Shown: one piece after another, positions 7,012-14,965 of the stretch
Layout of the letters: each line of letters begins with the position of its first letter
How positions within the stretch are numbered: position 1 is the stretch's first letter
Source: Caldilineae bacterium
GTDB taxonomy: Bacteria > Chloroflexota > Anaerolineae > JAAEKA01
Direction of reading: 5' to 3'
NCBI GenBank assembly: GCA_020634555.1
Contig: JACKBK010000012.1
Location: 33,488-97,487, forward strand
Length of the DNA stretch: 64,000 nucleotides
The notes under the pieces: generated by a model
Database searches by the model: none
What the model saw: only the letters and a program-made list of their open reading frames with translations
Told to the model about the DNA's origin: nothing
Translations under genes and position numbers: made by a program

Positions 7012-8298
7012 TCACTCCGTTGCAGAATCGATGACCGGCAGCGTACGCATCGTTCGCACCGGTGAGGCGAGCAGGATCGCTGTGCCGATCCAACTGCCGG
7101 TGGCGGCAATGAACAGAGTCGGTCGCATACCGATGGCCTCGCCCAGCAGCCCGCCTAATAAAAAGCCCAGCGGCCCCACCGCGGCGATGACCACCTGAAA
7201 GCTGGCGTTGACCCGGCCCAGCAGCCGGTCCGGCGTAACCGCCTGGCGCAGGCTGACTGCGTTGATGAAAAAGATCATCAGCGTCGTGTCGCCGACGATC
7301 TGGGCGAAGAGCAGGATGGCGGTCGCCTCGCGCACGGAGCCATTGGCCAACGGGACCAGAAACGAGCAGCAGCCATGAAACGCCAGTCCACCGATCAGCG
7401 CCGGACCGACGCCGAACCGCCGTGTTACCCGGCCGGCCATAGCAGCCCCGACCAGCGCGCCGATGCCGCCGGCCGAGATGACGATGCCCAGCAGCGCTGG
7501 CGTGAGCGAGAGCGTGCGCACGGCATAGGCGCTGTACAGGGCGCCGAAAAAGCTGCCCAGCAAGTTGAAGACGGCCGTCGCGGCCAGCACAGCCAGCAGC
7601 ACACGGCTGTCGCGCACCGTCCGCAGCCCTTCGCCGATCTCGCCACGCATGTCCGGCGTCGATTCGTGGCTGATGGGCAGCTCGGCTGTGCGGATGCGTC
7701 CCAGCAATAGCGCCGACACCACGTAGCTGGCGCTGTCCACCAGGATCGCAAAGGGGGCGGTGATGGTCTGCACCAGCGCGCCGCCGATGGCCGGTCCGCC
7801 GATCTCGGCCAGCGAATCGCTGACACCCAGCTTGCTGTTGCCATCGACTAACTGCTCGCGGGTGGTCACCGCCGGCAGGAACGAGTTGTCAGCCACCTCG
7901 AAGAACACAGTCAGCCCCGCCACGATCATGGACACCACGACCAACTGCGCAAAGCTGAGGATGCCGAACAGCGCCGCGGCCGGGATCGTGACCAGCGCGA
8001 CGGCCCGCAGCAGGTCGGTCGCGATCATGATCGGCTTGCGGCGCATCCGATCTACCCAGACGCCGGCCGGAAGTCCGATGATCAACGCCGGAATGCCGGC
8101 CAGCGCGCCCAATAAACCGAGTTGCAACGGCGAAGCGTTCAGCGTCAAAATCGCGGCCAACCCGATGGCAGTGCCGGAAATCTCCGAGCCAAACGCTGAG
8201 ATGGTTTTGCCCGTCCACAGTTTCAGGAAATCCGGGTTGCGCCAGAGGCTGGCGACCGGAAACGCAGGCGATGGGGTGAGTTGGTCGGTGTCGGGCAT
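7012..8298 (-). CDS. MFS exporter, DHA3/EntS-like
   Basis: 428 residues, ATG start. The N-terminus 'SLWRNPDFLKLWTGKTISAFGSEI' is the characteristic opening of DHA3-type (macrolide or siderophore efflux) major facilitator proteins. 'GLPAGVWVDRMRRKPIMIATD' is the loop 2-3 motif, and about 12 membrane segments can be traced. Expected to act as a proton-coupled exporter of a hydrophobic or amphipathic compound; the substrate is not readable. It is the first gene of a two-gene unit with the membrane-anchored GNAT gene, a pairing that would suit modification plus efflux of the same small molecule (inference). Confidence 0.86.
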   Translation of the reverse strand: MPDTDQLTPSPAFPVASLWRNPDFLKLWTGKTISAFGSEISGTAIGLAAILTLNASPLQLGLLGALAGIPALIIGLPAGVWVDRMRRKPIMIATDLLRAVALVTIPAAALFGILSFAQLVVVSMIVAGLTVFFEVADNSFLPAVTTREQLVDGNSKLGVSDSLAEIGGPAIGGALVQTITAPFAILVDSASYVVSALLLGRIRTAELPISHESTPDMRGEIGEGLRTVRDSRVLLAVLAATAVFNLLGSFFGALYSAYAVRTLSLTPALLGIVISAGGIGALVGAAMAGRVTRRFGVGPALIGGLAFHGCCSFLVPLANGSVREATAILLFAQIVGDTTLMIFFINAVSLRQAVTPDRLLGRVNASFQVVIAAVGPLGFLLGGLLGEAIGMRPTLFIAATGSWIGTAILLASPVRTMRTLPVIDSATE

Positions 8299-8640
8299 GG
8301 CTGGATGGCATTATACTCCATGTTTTCGCATGTACCAGTGACAACTCGTTGTTGGGGGCTTGTAACAGTTGCGTAAGATTTGGGTAACAACCGTGAAACC
8401 GCCCGCTGTTAGAGTGTGGCATGGTAACTGCTCACCCGTCACGTTTCGCGCCGCGAAAACGGAAAGCCGGGTCTGCGAGGAGTGGATTCCGCCTTCGCGG
8501 GAATGACGCCACTCTGTAGGCCAAGCAGTTTCTTTGTAGGATAGCGTATGGCGAGTCTTGCCCGAACAACGTCCTGGTCGCCGCTAGTACCGCGCCACCA
8601 GTTAATCCGATTGAGCACCAGAATGCAAAGGAGGTCAGGT
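8299..8640. other. Intergenic region between divergent MFS and SBBP genes
   Basis: 342 bp without a credible gene. It holds a degenerate copy of the interspersed inverted-repeat family (8424-8530) and, at its right end, a strong AAAGGAGGTCAGGT ribosome binding site for the SBBP protein gene. I see no confident promoter consensus. Confidence 0.6.
8424..8530. repeat. Interspersed inverted-repeat element, copy 2
   Basis: Left end GTAACTGCTCACCCGTCA, interior GGATTCCGCCTTCGCGGGAATGACGCCACTCTGTAG, right end CCAAGCAGTT. The right half matches copy 3 (24044-24108), including GAATGACGCCACT and TGTAG. The ends are inverted but degenerate (AACTGCTCA against AAGCAGTT). Confidence 0.55.
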
Positions 8641-10938
8641 ATGCAGCTTTCTCACAGCAACGATGGATGGGGGTTTTCGACCAGGTTTCTTCATGTGACG
8701 CTGGTGCTGGTATTGGCACTGGCAACGCTAGGTGCTCTGCGCACCGGGCTGCCGGTAGCTGACCCGGCTGTGCCTGCGCCGCGGATCGATTCCTTGCTGC
8801 GCCCACAGCCGCTGGCGTTTGTGCCCGTAGCGGGCGCAGAAACACAGGGTGGTGTTTTTCGCGCCGACGCGGTGACGTTTTCACCGCGCCAGATCGACTT
8901 CACTCTTCCGGCGCTCCCGGCCGGCGATCCAACAGACCTGGACAATCCAGAATCGTCCCCTACTTTTGAGACCATCGGGATGCGATTCCTCGGCATGACA
9001 GCAACGCCTGAGATCCAGGCAGGCACGTTGTTGCCCGCGCGGGTCAACCGCCTGCTAGGAAGCAACGCGGAGGACTGGCAGCTTGGCCTGCCCGCTTACG
9101 GTTCGATTATCTATCATGACCTTTATCCAGGGATCGATCTGCGCTACGACGGCGACACGGGCCATCTGAAAGGAACCTACATTGTCCAGCCAGGCGCCAA
9201 TCCGGAGCTTATTGCGTGGCAGTACAGCGGTGCTGCCAGCGTTGCTGTAGACGCAGCAACCGGCAGCTTGCTGGTCAGCGGCAACGATGTGGGCATCGAG
9301 GAGCAGGCGCCGGTTGCCTGGCAAGAGTCGGGCGATGTGCGCGTGCCGGTGCCGGTTGAATACCGGGTGGCGGAAACGGGGGCAGTTTTCTTTGCGCTGC
9401 CTGCAGGTTACGACCCCTCTCTGCCGCTGATCATCGACCCCGTCTACGTTTACAACACCATCTACAACGGCGGATTTCTGGACCACGGCGTGGACATCAC
9501 CATCGATTCTCAGGGCAATGCCTACGCGCTGGTCTATACCTACGACAACACCTTTAACGAATACGGCTTCTATGTTGCCAAGATCGCGCCCGATGGCTCG
9601 GTTCTGTGGACGACCTATCTGGGCGGGTCAGGGATTGATTATGGCACCGGCATTGCAGTGGACGCCAACGGCGACGCCTACATCACCGGGCAGACGGGGT
9701 CATCCGACTTTCCAGTGGTGAACGCCATGCAAAGCCAGATGAACGGTCCAGGCGACGCGTTTATCTCGCGGCTGGACAGCGACGACGGGGCGCTGGTCTT
9801 CAGCACCTATTTCGGCGGCAATCGCCACGAGCAAGGCGGCGACCTGATTGTCGGCAGCAACGGCGACATCTACTTGACGGGCGCGACAGATTCTGCCGAC
9901 TTTCCAACCGTCGATCCGATCCAGTCCAACCTGACGCTGACGATCTGCTTTTGCTACGACTCGTTCGTCACCCGACTCTCGGGCGACGGCAGCACGGTCC
10001 TGTTCAGCACCTATCTGGGCGGCTCACTGGATGACAAGGGTCGAGCGATTGGGTTGGACGATGACCTGAACATTTACTTTGCCGGCAACACGGGCTCGGA
10101 TGACTTCCCGCTGCACAACGCGTTGCAGGCAACCTTCGGCGGTGACATGTACGACGCCTTTGCCGCGCGAATCGCCGCCGACGGCAGCATGCTGGACTAC
10201 AGCACCTATCTCGGCGGCGAGCAGTGGGACATCGTCAACCGCATGGCGGTGGATGGGATGGGCAACGCCTTCGTAACTGGGTTCACCGGCTCGCAAGCCT
10301 ATCCGACGACGCCAGGCTCGTTCCAGCCGCAGTTCGCCGGCGGCATCAATGCCTGCGGACAGCCGCCTTTTGATCCGTTGCGCAACTGTTACGACGTGTA
10401 CGTGACGAAACTGGCGCCAGACGGCGGGTCGTTTGGCTACAGTACGTTCATTGGCGGCGGCAGAGATGAGGAAGGACGCGGCATCGCGGTAGACGCCGCG
10501 GGCAACGCCTATGTCATCGGTTATACCACATCACCGGACTTCCCGCTGCAAGGCTCGCCTGATCCGGGAGCGATCATCTACATCGCCAAGCTGGACAGCA
10601 CCGGCAGCATTCTGGAGTACGTCCTGGGGATTGAATCGGGCTCGGCCAATGCCGGCCATGGCATCGCTGTGGACAGCCAGAGCGATCTGTATGTCACAGG
10701 CGCTTTGAACGTGCCGGCCGACCTGTTCGTGGCGAGAATCGACCAGGCGGCGTGTCCAGACTTTGTTGCACCAGAAGGAGTCGGCGTCGAAGACCTGATC
10801 GCCGTGGCCGATCACTGGGACCAGACCCCGGCCGACCCCGGCTGGGATCCCCAGTTCGACCTGAACGGCGACGGGCACATCAACATCGCCGACATCATGC
10901 TCACCAGCGCCAACTGGGGGCGGATGTGCGTGGGATAG
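8641..10938 (+). CDS. Secreted SBBP (beta-propeller) repeat protein with dockerin-like C-terminus
   Basis: 765 residues from ATG 8641, which has a full AAAGGAGGT site; the open frame upstream lacks one. Order: N-terminal hydrophobic export helix (about 18-38). A DUF7948-type domain follows ('NAEDWQLGLPAYGSIIYHDL' to 'PLIIDPVYVYNT'). Next come at least six SBBP repeats of about 55 residues with the pattern 'YLGGSGIDYGTGIAVDANGD' plus 'AYITGQTGSSDFPVVNA', which form a beta-propeller. The C-terminal ~60 residues have a dockerin or EF-hand-like loop 'DLNGDGHINIADIMLTSANW'. Such proteins are extracellular or cell-surface; ligands are unknown. A strong hairpin follows the stop. Confidence 0.9.
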   Translation: MQLSHSNDGWGFSTRFLHVTLVLVLALATLGALRTGLPVADPAVPAPRIDSLLRPQPLAFVPVAGAETQGGVFRADAVTFSPRQIDFTLPALPAGDPTDLDNPESSPTFETIGMRFLGMTATPEIQAGTLLPARVNRLLGSNAEDWQLGLPAYGSIIYHDLYPGIDLRYDGDTGHLKGTYIVQPGANPELIAWQYSGAASVAVDAATGSLLVSGNDVGIEEQAPVAWQESGDVRVPVPVEYRVAETGAVFFALPAGYDPSLPLIIDPVYVYNTIYNGGFLDHGVDITIDSQGNAYALVYTYDNTFNEYGFYVAKIAPDGSVLWTTYLGGSGIDYGTGIAVDANGDAYITGQTGSSDFPVVNAMQSQMNGPGDAFISRLDSDDGALVFSTYFGGNRHEQGGDLIVGSNGDIYLTGATDSADFPTVDPIQSNLTLTICFCYDSFVTRLSGDGSTVLFSTYLGGSLDDKGRAIGLDDDLNIYFAGNTGSDDFPLHNALQATFGGDMYDAFAARIAADGSMLDYSTYLGGEQWDIVNRMAVDGMGNAFVTGFTGSQAYPTTPGSFQPQFAGGINACGQPPFDPLRNCYDVYVTKLAPDGGSFGYSTFIGGGRDEEGRGIAVDAAGNAYVIGYTTSPDFPLQGSPDPGAIIYIAKLDSTGSILEYVLGIESGSANAGHGIAVDSQSDLYVTGALNVPADLFVARIDQAACPDFVAPEGVGVEDLIAVADHWDQTPADPGWDPQFDLNGDGHINIADIMLTSANWGRMCVG

Positions 10939-10959
10939 ACCTGGGGTATCTGCCGACAG

Positions 10960-11006
10960 AGCCCGGTGTTCGGGAGCGCTTCCGCTCCTGGGCGCCGGGC
11001 TTCTTT
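10960..11006 (+). terminator. Terminator hairpin after SBBP gene
   Basis: AGCCCGG-tGttc-GGGAGCG pairs with CGCTCC-tggg-CgCCGGGCT around a CTTC loop, followed by TTCTTT. Long stem with an internal loop. Confidence 0.75.
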
Positions 11007-11017
11007 ATGTTTGCGCT

Positions 11018-11045
11018 TTGTTCCGTGCGGCAACTGTGGTACACT
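11018..11045 (+). promoter_or_regulatory. Candidate promoter of the Crp/Fnr gene
   Basis: TTGTTC (11018-11023) and TACACT (11040-11045) are 16 bp apart and lie 45 bp before the ATG of the regulator. Moderate match to the sigma70 consensus. Confidence 0.45.
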
Positions 11046-11090
11046 CGCCTGAACACCCACGACTTGGTTACCGCGCATTCTTTCTCGACG

Positions 11091-11780
11091 ATGAGCCAAC
11101 CTTCTTCAGATCGTGATCTGCAGTCGCAGATCCGCCAGATTCGCTATTTCCAGGTGCTGCCGCCGGCCGGCGAGCAGGAGTTGCTGGCCGCGTTCTCTCT
11201 GCGCAAGTACGCTGCCGGTGAGATCATCATGCTCGAAGGAGAACTGCCGCCGCACCTATACATCGTCGCCAACGGCATCGTCAAGATCAGCCGGGTCTCG
11301 CAAGAAGGGCGGGAGTACATCATGCGCCTGACGCCATCCGGCGAGACCTTCAACGAGGTGGGGGTTCTGGATGGCTCGCCCAACCCCGCCACCGCCACCG
11401 CTCACACCGATGCCGCGCTGTGGCAGATCGGCCGGCTCGACCTGCAGCGCATCGCGGTCCGTTACCCAGAGCTAGGCTGGGCGCTGGCCGAACAGGTGGC
11501 CAGAATGGCGCGCCATCTGGTAAACCTGGTGGAAGACCTGTCCATGCGCACGGTCAAAGGGCGAGTGGCGCGCTTGCTGCTGGACGAGGCCGAAACCAGT
11601 CATGGCGATGTGGTGCCGCGGCTGCTGACGCAGGAGGAGATGGCGGCGCGGCTGGGCACCGTGCGCGAGATGGTGGGACGGGCGCTGCGCAGCCTGGCCG
11701 CCGACGGCATCATCGAGTTCGACCGCCACCGCATCGTCATCCTCGACCCTGAACGACTGGTGCAGGAGGCGGAAGTATAG
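11091..11780 (+). CDS. Crp/Fnr family transcriptional regulator
   Basis: 229 residues from ATG 11091. Upstream in-frame sequence belongs to the preceding terminator and is rejected. The N-terminal cyclic-nucleotide-binding fold has 'LRKYAAGEIIMLEGELPPHLYIVANGIVKI' spread over residues 36-66 and 'NEVGVLDGSPNPATATA'. The C-terminal winged helix has 'LLTQEEMAARLGTVREMVGRALRSL'. No FNR-type N-terminal cysteine cluster is present, so it is not an oxygen sensor of the FNR type. It resembles regulators of the Dnr/Nnr or global Crp group, which bind TGA-N6-TCA-like sites. A possible target site lies at 53809-53822. A decayed copy of its helix-turn-helix occurs at 16473-16529. Confidence 0.88.
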   Translation: MSQPSSDRDLQSQIRQIRYFQVLPPAGEQELLAAFSLRKYAAGEIIMLEGELPPHLYIVANGIVKISRVSQEGREYIMRLTPSGETFNEVGVLDGSPNPATATAHTDAALWQIGRLDLQRIAVRYPELGWALAEQVARMARHLVNLVEDLSMRTVKGRVARLLLDEAETSHGDVVPRLLTQEEMAARLGTVREMVGRALRSLAADGIIEFDRHRIVILDPERLVQEAEV

Positions 11781-11921
11781 GGTCGTACCTACATGGACAT
11801 TATCCGCAGCCACTTCGTTATCGACCAACAGAGCCGTATGTCAACAGACAGGTTAAGGCGAGTCCCAAGAACAGTATGGCGCGCCTTGGCGACGCTGGAA
11901 TCGGCTTGATCTGTTGCCGGC

Positions 11922-13244
11922 TCATTGGACCAGTCCCCGGTCCCTGACTGAATCGGCGACGCGTTTCACCGCCAGCATGGTGGCGCCTGTTCGGAGGGGA
12001 ACTTCATGCTCACAGCTGAACTGCCAGACACGATCAAAGCTGGCGGTCATGATCTGCTCCAGGTTGTGGTTGACCTCCGGTTCGTCCCAGAAGAGACCGT
12101 GCAAATCCTGCACCCACTCAAAGTAGCTGACCACAACCCCACCGGCGTTGGACAGGATGTCTGGCGCCACGATAACCCCTCGTTCCTGCAAGATAACGTC
12201 AGCTTCGGGCGTTGTCGGACCGTTAGCGGCCTCGACGACTATGTTGGCCCGAATTTCATGGGCGTTGTCGGCGCGGATCTGGTGCTCCAGAGCGGCCGGT
12301 ATGAGCACATCCGCGGCGCTGGTCAGTATCTCCGCGTTGCTGAGACGCTCGACACCAGGCGCAGCGTAGCCCTCCAACAGAAAACGAGGATGCCGCTGAA
12401 CGTGCAAGTTGATTGCTGGAATGTCCAAACCATGAAGGGAGCAGAGGCCACCTGAGATGTCGCTGACGGCCACAATGCGGCAACCCATTTGGTGCAGAAA
12501 GGTCGCAGCCGCCATGCCCACGTTGCCGTAGCCCTGAATCGCCACAGTGGTTTGATTCAACGGCCGGCCGCAGCGCTTCAGCAGCTCGCGGGCGGTGATG
12601 GCCACGCCCAGTCCGGTCGCTTCCTTGCGCCCCAACGACCCGCCCAGCTGCACCGGCTTGCCGGTAACTACGCCGACGGCCGACTTGCCGAACATGGCCG
12701 CTGCCGCGTCGGTCATCCATGCCATGACCTGGGGGTTGGTGTTGACGTCAGGCGCCGGAATGTCGCTGCCTGGCCCGATGATCGGCATGATCAGGCGCGT
12801 GAAACGCTCTGTCAGACAGCGAATCTCGTTTTCGCTCAAATGCGACGGATCGACTGAGACGCCACCCTTAGCGCCACCGTAGGGAATGCCGACTACGGCA
12901 CATTTCCATGTCATCAGTGCCGCCAGCGCCCGCACCTCGTCCAGATCGACGTCCGGGTGGTAGCGGATTCCGCCTTTGCACGGACCGCGTGCGCTGGAGT
13001 GCTGCACGCGATAGCCCTTGAACACCCGCACCCCGCCATCGCTCATTGCCACCGGAATCGAAACCGCCAGCTCCCGCTCCGGCTCCCGCAGCACAGCGTG
13101 GATGCCAGGCTCAAGTTGAAGACGTTCAGCCACGCTATCCAGCGTTGTCCGCACCGAGTCCCACAATGTGAGGGTTCGCGGCCGGCTGGCAATGGAGGCC
13201 AAATCTGGCGCTTGCCCGGACGATACGATCTCCTGGAGCATCAT
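11922..13244 (-). CDS. Glu/Leu/Phe/Val dehydrogenase (glutamate dehydrogenase type)
   Basis: 440 residues, ATG start. The substrate domain carries 'RGPCKGGIRYHPDVD' (Lys90), 'TWKCAVVGIPYGGAKGG' (Lys114 and catalytic Lys126) and 'IGPGSDIPAPDVNTN'. The Rossmann domain has 'TVAIQGYGNVGMAAATFL'. The size and motifs fit hexameric GdhA/GudB-type NAD(P)-glutamate dehydrogenase, interconverting glutamate with 2-oxoglutarate and ammonia. The C-terminal motif 'SNAGGVVVSYFEWVQ' supports a glutamate rather than leucine substrate. Cofactor choice is not assigned. It is a single gene between the Crp/Fnr gene and a hypothetical protein. Confidence 0.92.
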   Translation of the reverse strand: MMLQEIVSSGQAPDLASIASRPRTLTLWDSVRTTLDSVAERLQLEPGIHAVLREPERELAVSIPVAMSDGGVRVFKGYRVQHSSARGPCKGGIRYHPDVDLDEVRALAALMTWKCAVVGIPYGGAKGGVSVDPSHLSENEIRCLTERFTRLIMPIIGPGSDIPAPDVNTNPQVMAWMTDAAAAMFGKSAVGVVTGKPVQLGGSLGRKEATGLGVAITARELLKRCGRPLNQTTVAIQGYGNVGMAAATFLHQMGCRIVAVSDISGGLCSLHGLDIPAINLHVQRHPRFLLEGYAAPGVERLSNAEILTSAADVLIPAALEHQIRADNAHEIRANIVVEAANGPTTPEADVILQERGVIVAPDILSNAGGVVVSYFEWVQDLHGLFWDEPEVNHNLEQIMTASFDRVWQFSCEHEVPLRTGATMLAVKRVADSVRDRGLVQ

Positions 13245-13284
13245 AGGTGAGACTTCTACTTTCTACGTCGGGTTCGACAGCACT

Positions 13285-13314
13285 GTTCCGGCCGGCCAGA
13301 AGACCGGCCGGAAC
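13285..13314. repeat. GTTCCGGCCGG hairpin
   Basis: GTTCCGGCCGG (13285-13295) and CCGGCCGGAAC (13304-13314) form a perfect 11-bp stem with an 8-base loop. It lies downstream of the minus-strand hypothetical gene and may terminate it, although no T-run follows. The core resembles the inverted repeat at 6294-6392. Confidence 0.55.
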
Positions 13315-13352
13315 ACGAGAATGTCCAGCCAAGAGCCCGAAAACCGCTATGG

Positions 13353-13919
13353 CTAGCGCTGCCAAACCTTCATCGGCTGGTTGTGCAGCGACGTGACGAG
13401 TGCGCCAAGGCCGATACGTCCGTTGATGTCGGCGGAATCGACGGCATGAATGCTCAACACATGGATCGGGCTTTCGGTCGCCATCAGTTCGCCATAGCGC
13501 ACCGCTAACGCCCTGCTGAGAGCCTGGGCCAGCGACTCGAACGCCTTGGTTTTGCGAGTCACACGAGCGATGAGATTCACCGACATGCGGGTAGTCGCGC
13601 CGAAAACCAGGTCTTCCGGGGTTGCGTAGTCCTCGAAAAGGTAAGCGGTCTGAACCGTGTCGTCCAATGTGCCCAGTGTCTGGGCGACCTGCACCGCCAG
13701 ACCGTAGCTGGCATATTGGACGGCGATCGCGTTGCCTTGTTGCAACTGTTCGATGACGCGGCGGGTGGACGACAATCCCATTTTTGCCGACGCGTACGCC
13801 AGCGCCTTCTCCATAGCATCCTCACCGGCACTGGCTGCATCAGGCAGCACAAAGGAGACGGTAGGCGCATCCATTGCATTAACTTCGACGGGCTTGGTGG
13901 TAGAATTGAGCTTGTTCAC
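13353..13919 (-). CDS. Hypothetical protein, function not recognised
   Basis: 188 residues from a GTG at 13919. This start is chosen because GGAGG sits 8 bases upstream; the longer frame and the internal ATG at 13874 have weaker sites. The N-terminal 30 residues are polar and probably flexible. The body has alternating short helices and strands: 'RVIEQLQQGNAIAVQYASYG', 'LAVQVAQTLG', 'LVFGATTRMSVNLIARVTRK' and 'LGALVTSLHNQPMKVWQR'. No signal peptide, membrane helix or metal motif is seen. It might be a small soluble repeat-type alpha/beta protein, but I cannot assign a family. Neighbours: glutamate dehydrogenase downstream and a two-component system upstream, all on the minus strand. Confidence 0.7.
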   Translation of the reverse strand: MNKLNSTTKPVEVNAMDAPTVSFVLPDAASAGEDAMEKALAYASAKMGLSSTRRVIEQLQQGNAIAVQYASYGLAVQVAQTLGTLDDTVQTAYLFEDYATPEDLVFGATTRMSVNLIARVTRKTKAFESLAQALSRALAVRYGELMATESPIHVLSIHAVDSADINGRIGLGALVTSLHNQPMKVWQR

Positions 13920-14117
13920 AGGAAAAACCTCCGATTGGGTTGAAGTGGCAAAGCCACGTTGTCTCATTGCTTGACACCCACACTCTATCACCAACTGCAT
14001 GAAGATCGCATAGAAATAGCAAGGCAACCTATGAAAAACCCATGAAAACGTGCAGGGGTACAGCCCAGCCGGTTCGAAAGGGTTTCGAGAAGCGCGCTAA
14101 AACGTGAAAATTCAACA

Positions 14118-14185
14118 GGGCGGTCCGGTCGGCCCCTCCGGGAGGCTTTGCACAGACCGGCCGCAGCTTCGTCTATTTTCGAAGC
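14118..14185. repeat. Second copy of the interior of the 1340-1486 element
   Basis: GGGCGG...GGGAGGCTTTGCACAGACCGGCCGCAGC...GTCTATTTTCGAAGC aligns with 1391-1457 with roughly ten mismatches in 67 bases. It is followed by TCACGTTTCACG-type direct repeats at 14193-14222. Confidence 0.6.
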
Positions 14186-14257
14186 ATATGGCATCACGTT
14201 TCACGTCTTCACGTTTCACGCCTTTTTATGCCCCCAAAAGGTTATATTACTGTCTTG

Positions 14258-14965
14258 CTATGCGATTTCCTGGCCCGGTTCCGTACAGGCCAGCATGTAA
14301 CCCACGCCCTGGGAGGTCAAAATGTAGATGGGAGATGCCGGATCTGGCTCCAGCTTGCGCCGCAGATAGCGAATATAGGCGCGCAGATAATCGAGGTCGT
14401 TGCGGTATTCCGGCCCCCACACATCGGTCAACAACTCTTCGTGGGTCAGAACGCGGTTCGCATTCACAGCCAGGCAGCGCAGCAGATCGAACTCGGTGCG
14501 CGTCAGGCTGACCAACTCGCCGTCCGCGCTTACCGTCCGCCTGGCCAGATCAATGTTCAGAGCGCCACAGGAGACGAGGTTGGTCATTGTCTCCTCGCTA
14601 CGATTGGTCCGCCGCAGCACCGCCTTCACCCGCGCCACAAGTTCTTTCGAGTTGAACGGCTTGGTCAGGTAGTCGTCAGCGCCCACGTCGAAGCCGCGCA
14701 GGATGTCTGTATCGCGTGCTTTGGCTGTCAACATGATGATCGGCACGTCAGTGAACTCACGCAGGCGGCTGCACACCTGATAACCATCCATCTGCGGCAA
14801 CAGGATGTCCAACAGCACCAGGTCCGGCTGCTCCAAGGCGACCATCTGAATGGCCATTCCGCCGGATGCCGCGACCACCACCTGATATCCCACAGCCGTC
14901 AACACCTCTGTCACCAGTCGTGAGACCCGCGGTTCGTCATCGACAATCAGAATCTTGCTAGTCAT
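14258..14965 (-). CDS. OmpR/PhoB-family response regulator
   Basis: 235 residues. The receiver domain (1-120) has acidic residues Asp9-Asp10, phosphoacceptor Asp53 in 'LVLLDILLP', Thr80 and Lys102 ('LTKPF'). The C-terminal winged helix is of the trans_reg_C type: 'LTRTEFDLLRCLAVNANRVL' and 'YLRAYIRYLRRKLEP'. Its start overlaps the end of the histidine kinase gene by 8 bases, so the two are translationally coupled and form one two-component system. The layout resembles KdpE-like regulators. Target genes are not evident. Confidence 0.94.
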   Translation of the reverse strand: MTSKILIVDDEPRVSRLVTEVLTAVGYQVVVAASGGMAIQMVALEQPDLVLLDILLPQMDGYQVCSRLREFTDVPIIMLTAKARDTDILRGFDVGADDYLTKPFNSKELVARVKAVLRRTNRSEETMTNLVSCGALNIDLARRTVSADGELVSLTRTEFDLLRCLAVNANRVLTHEELLTDVWGPEYRNDLDYLRAYIRYLRRKLEPDPASPIYILTSQGVGYMLACTEPGQEIA

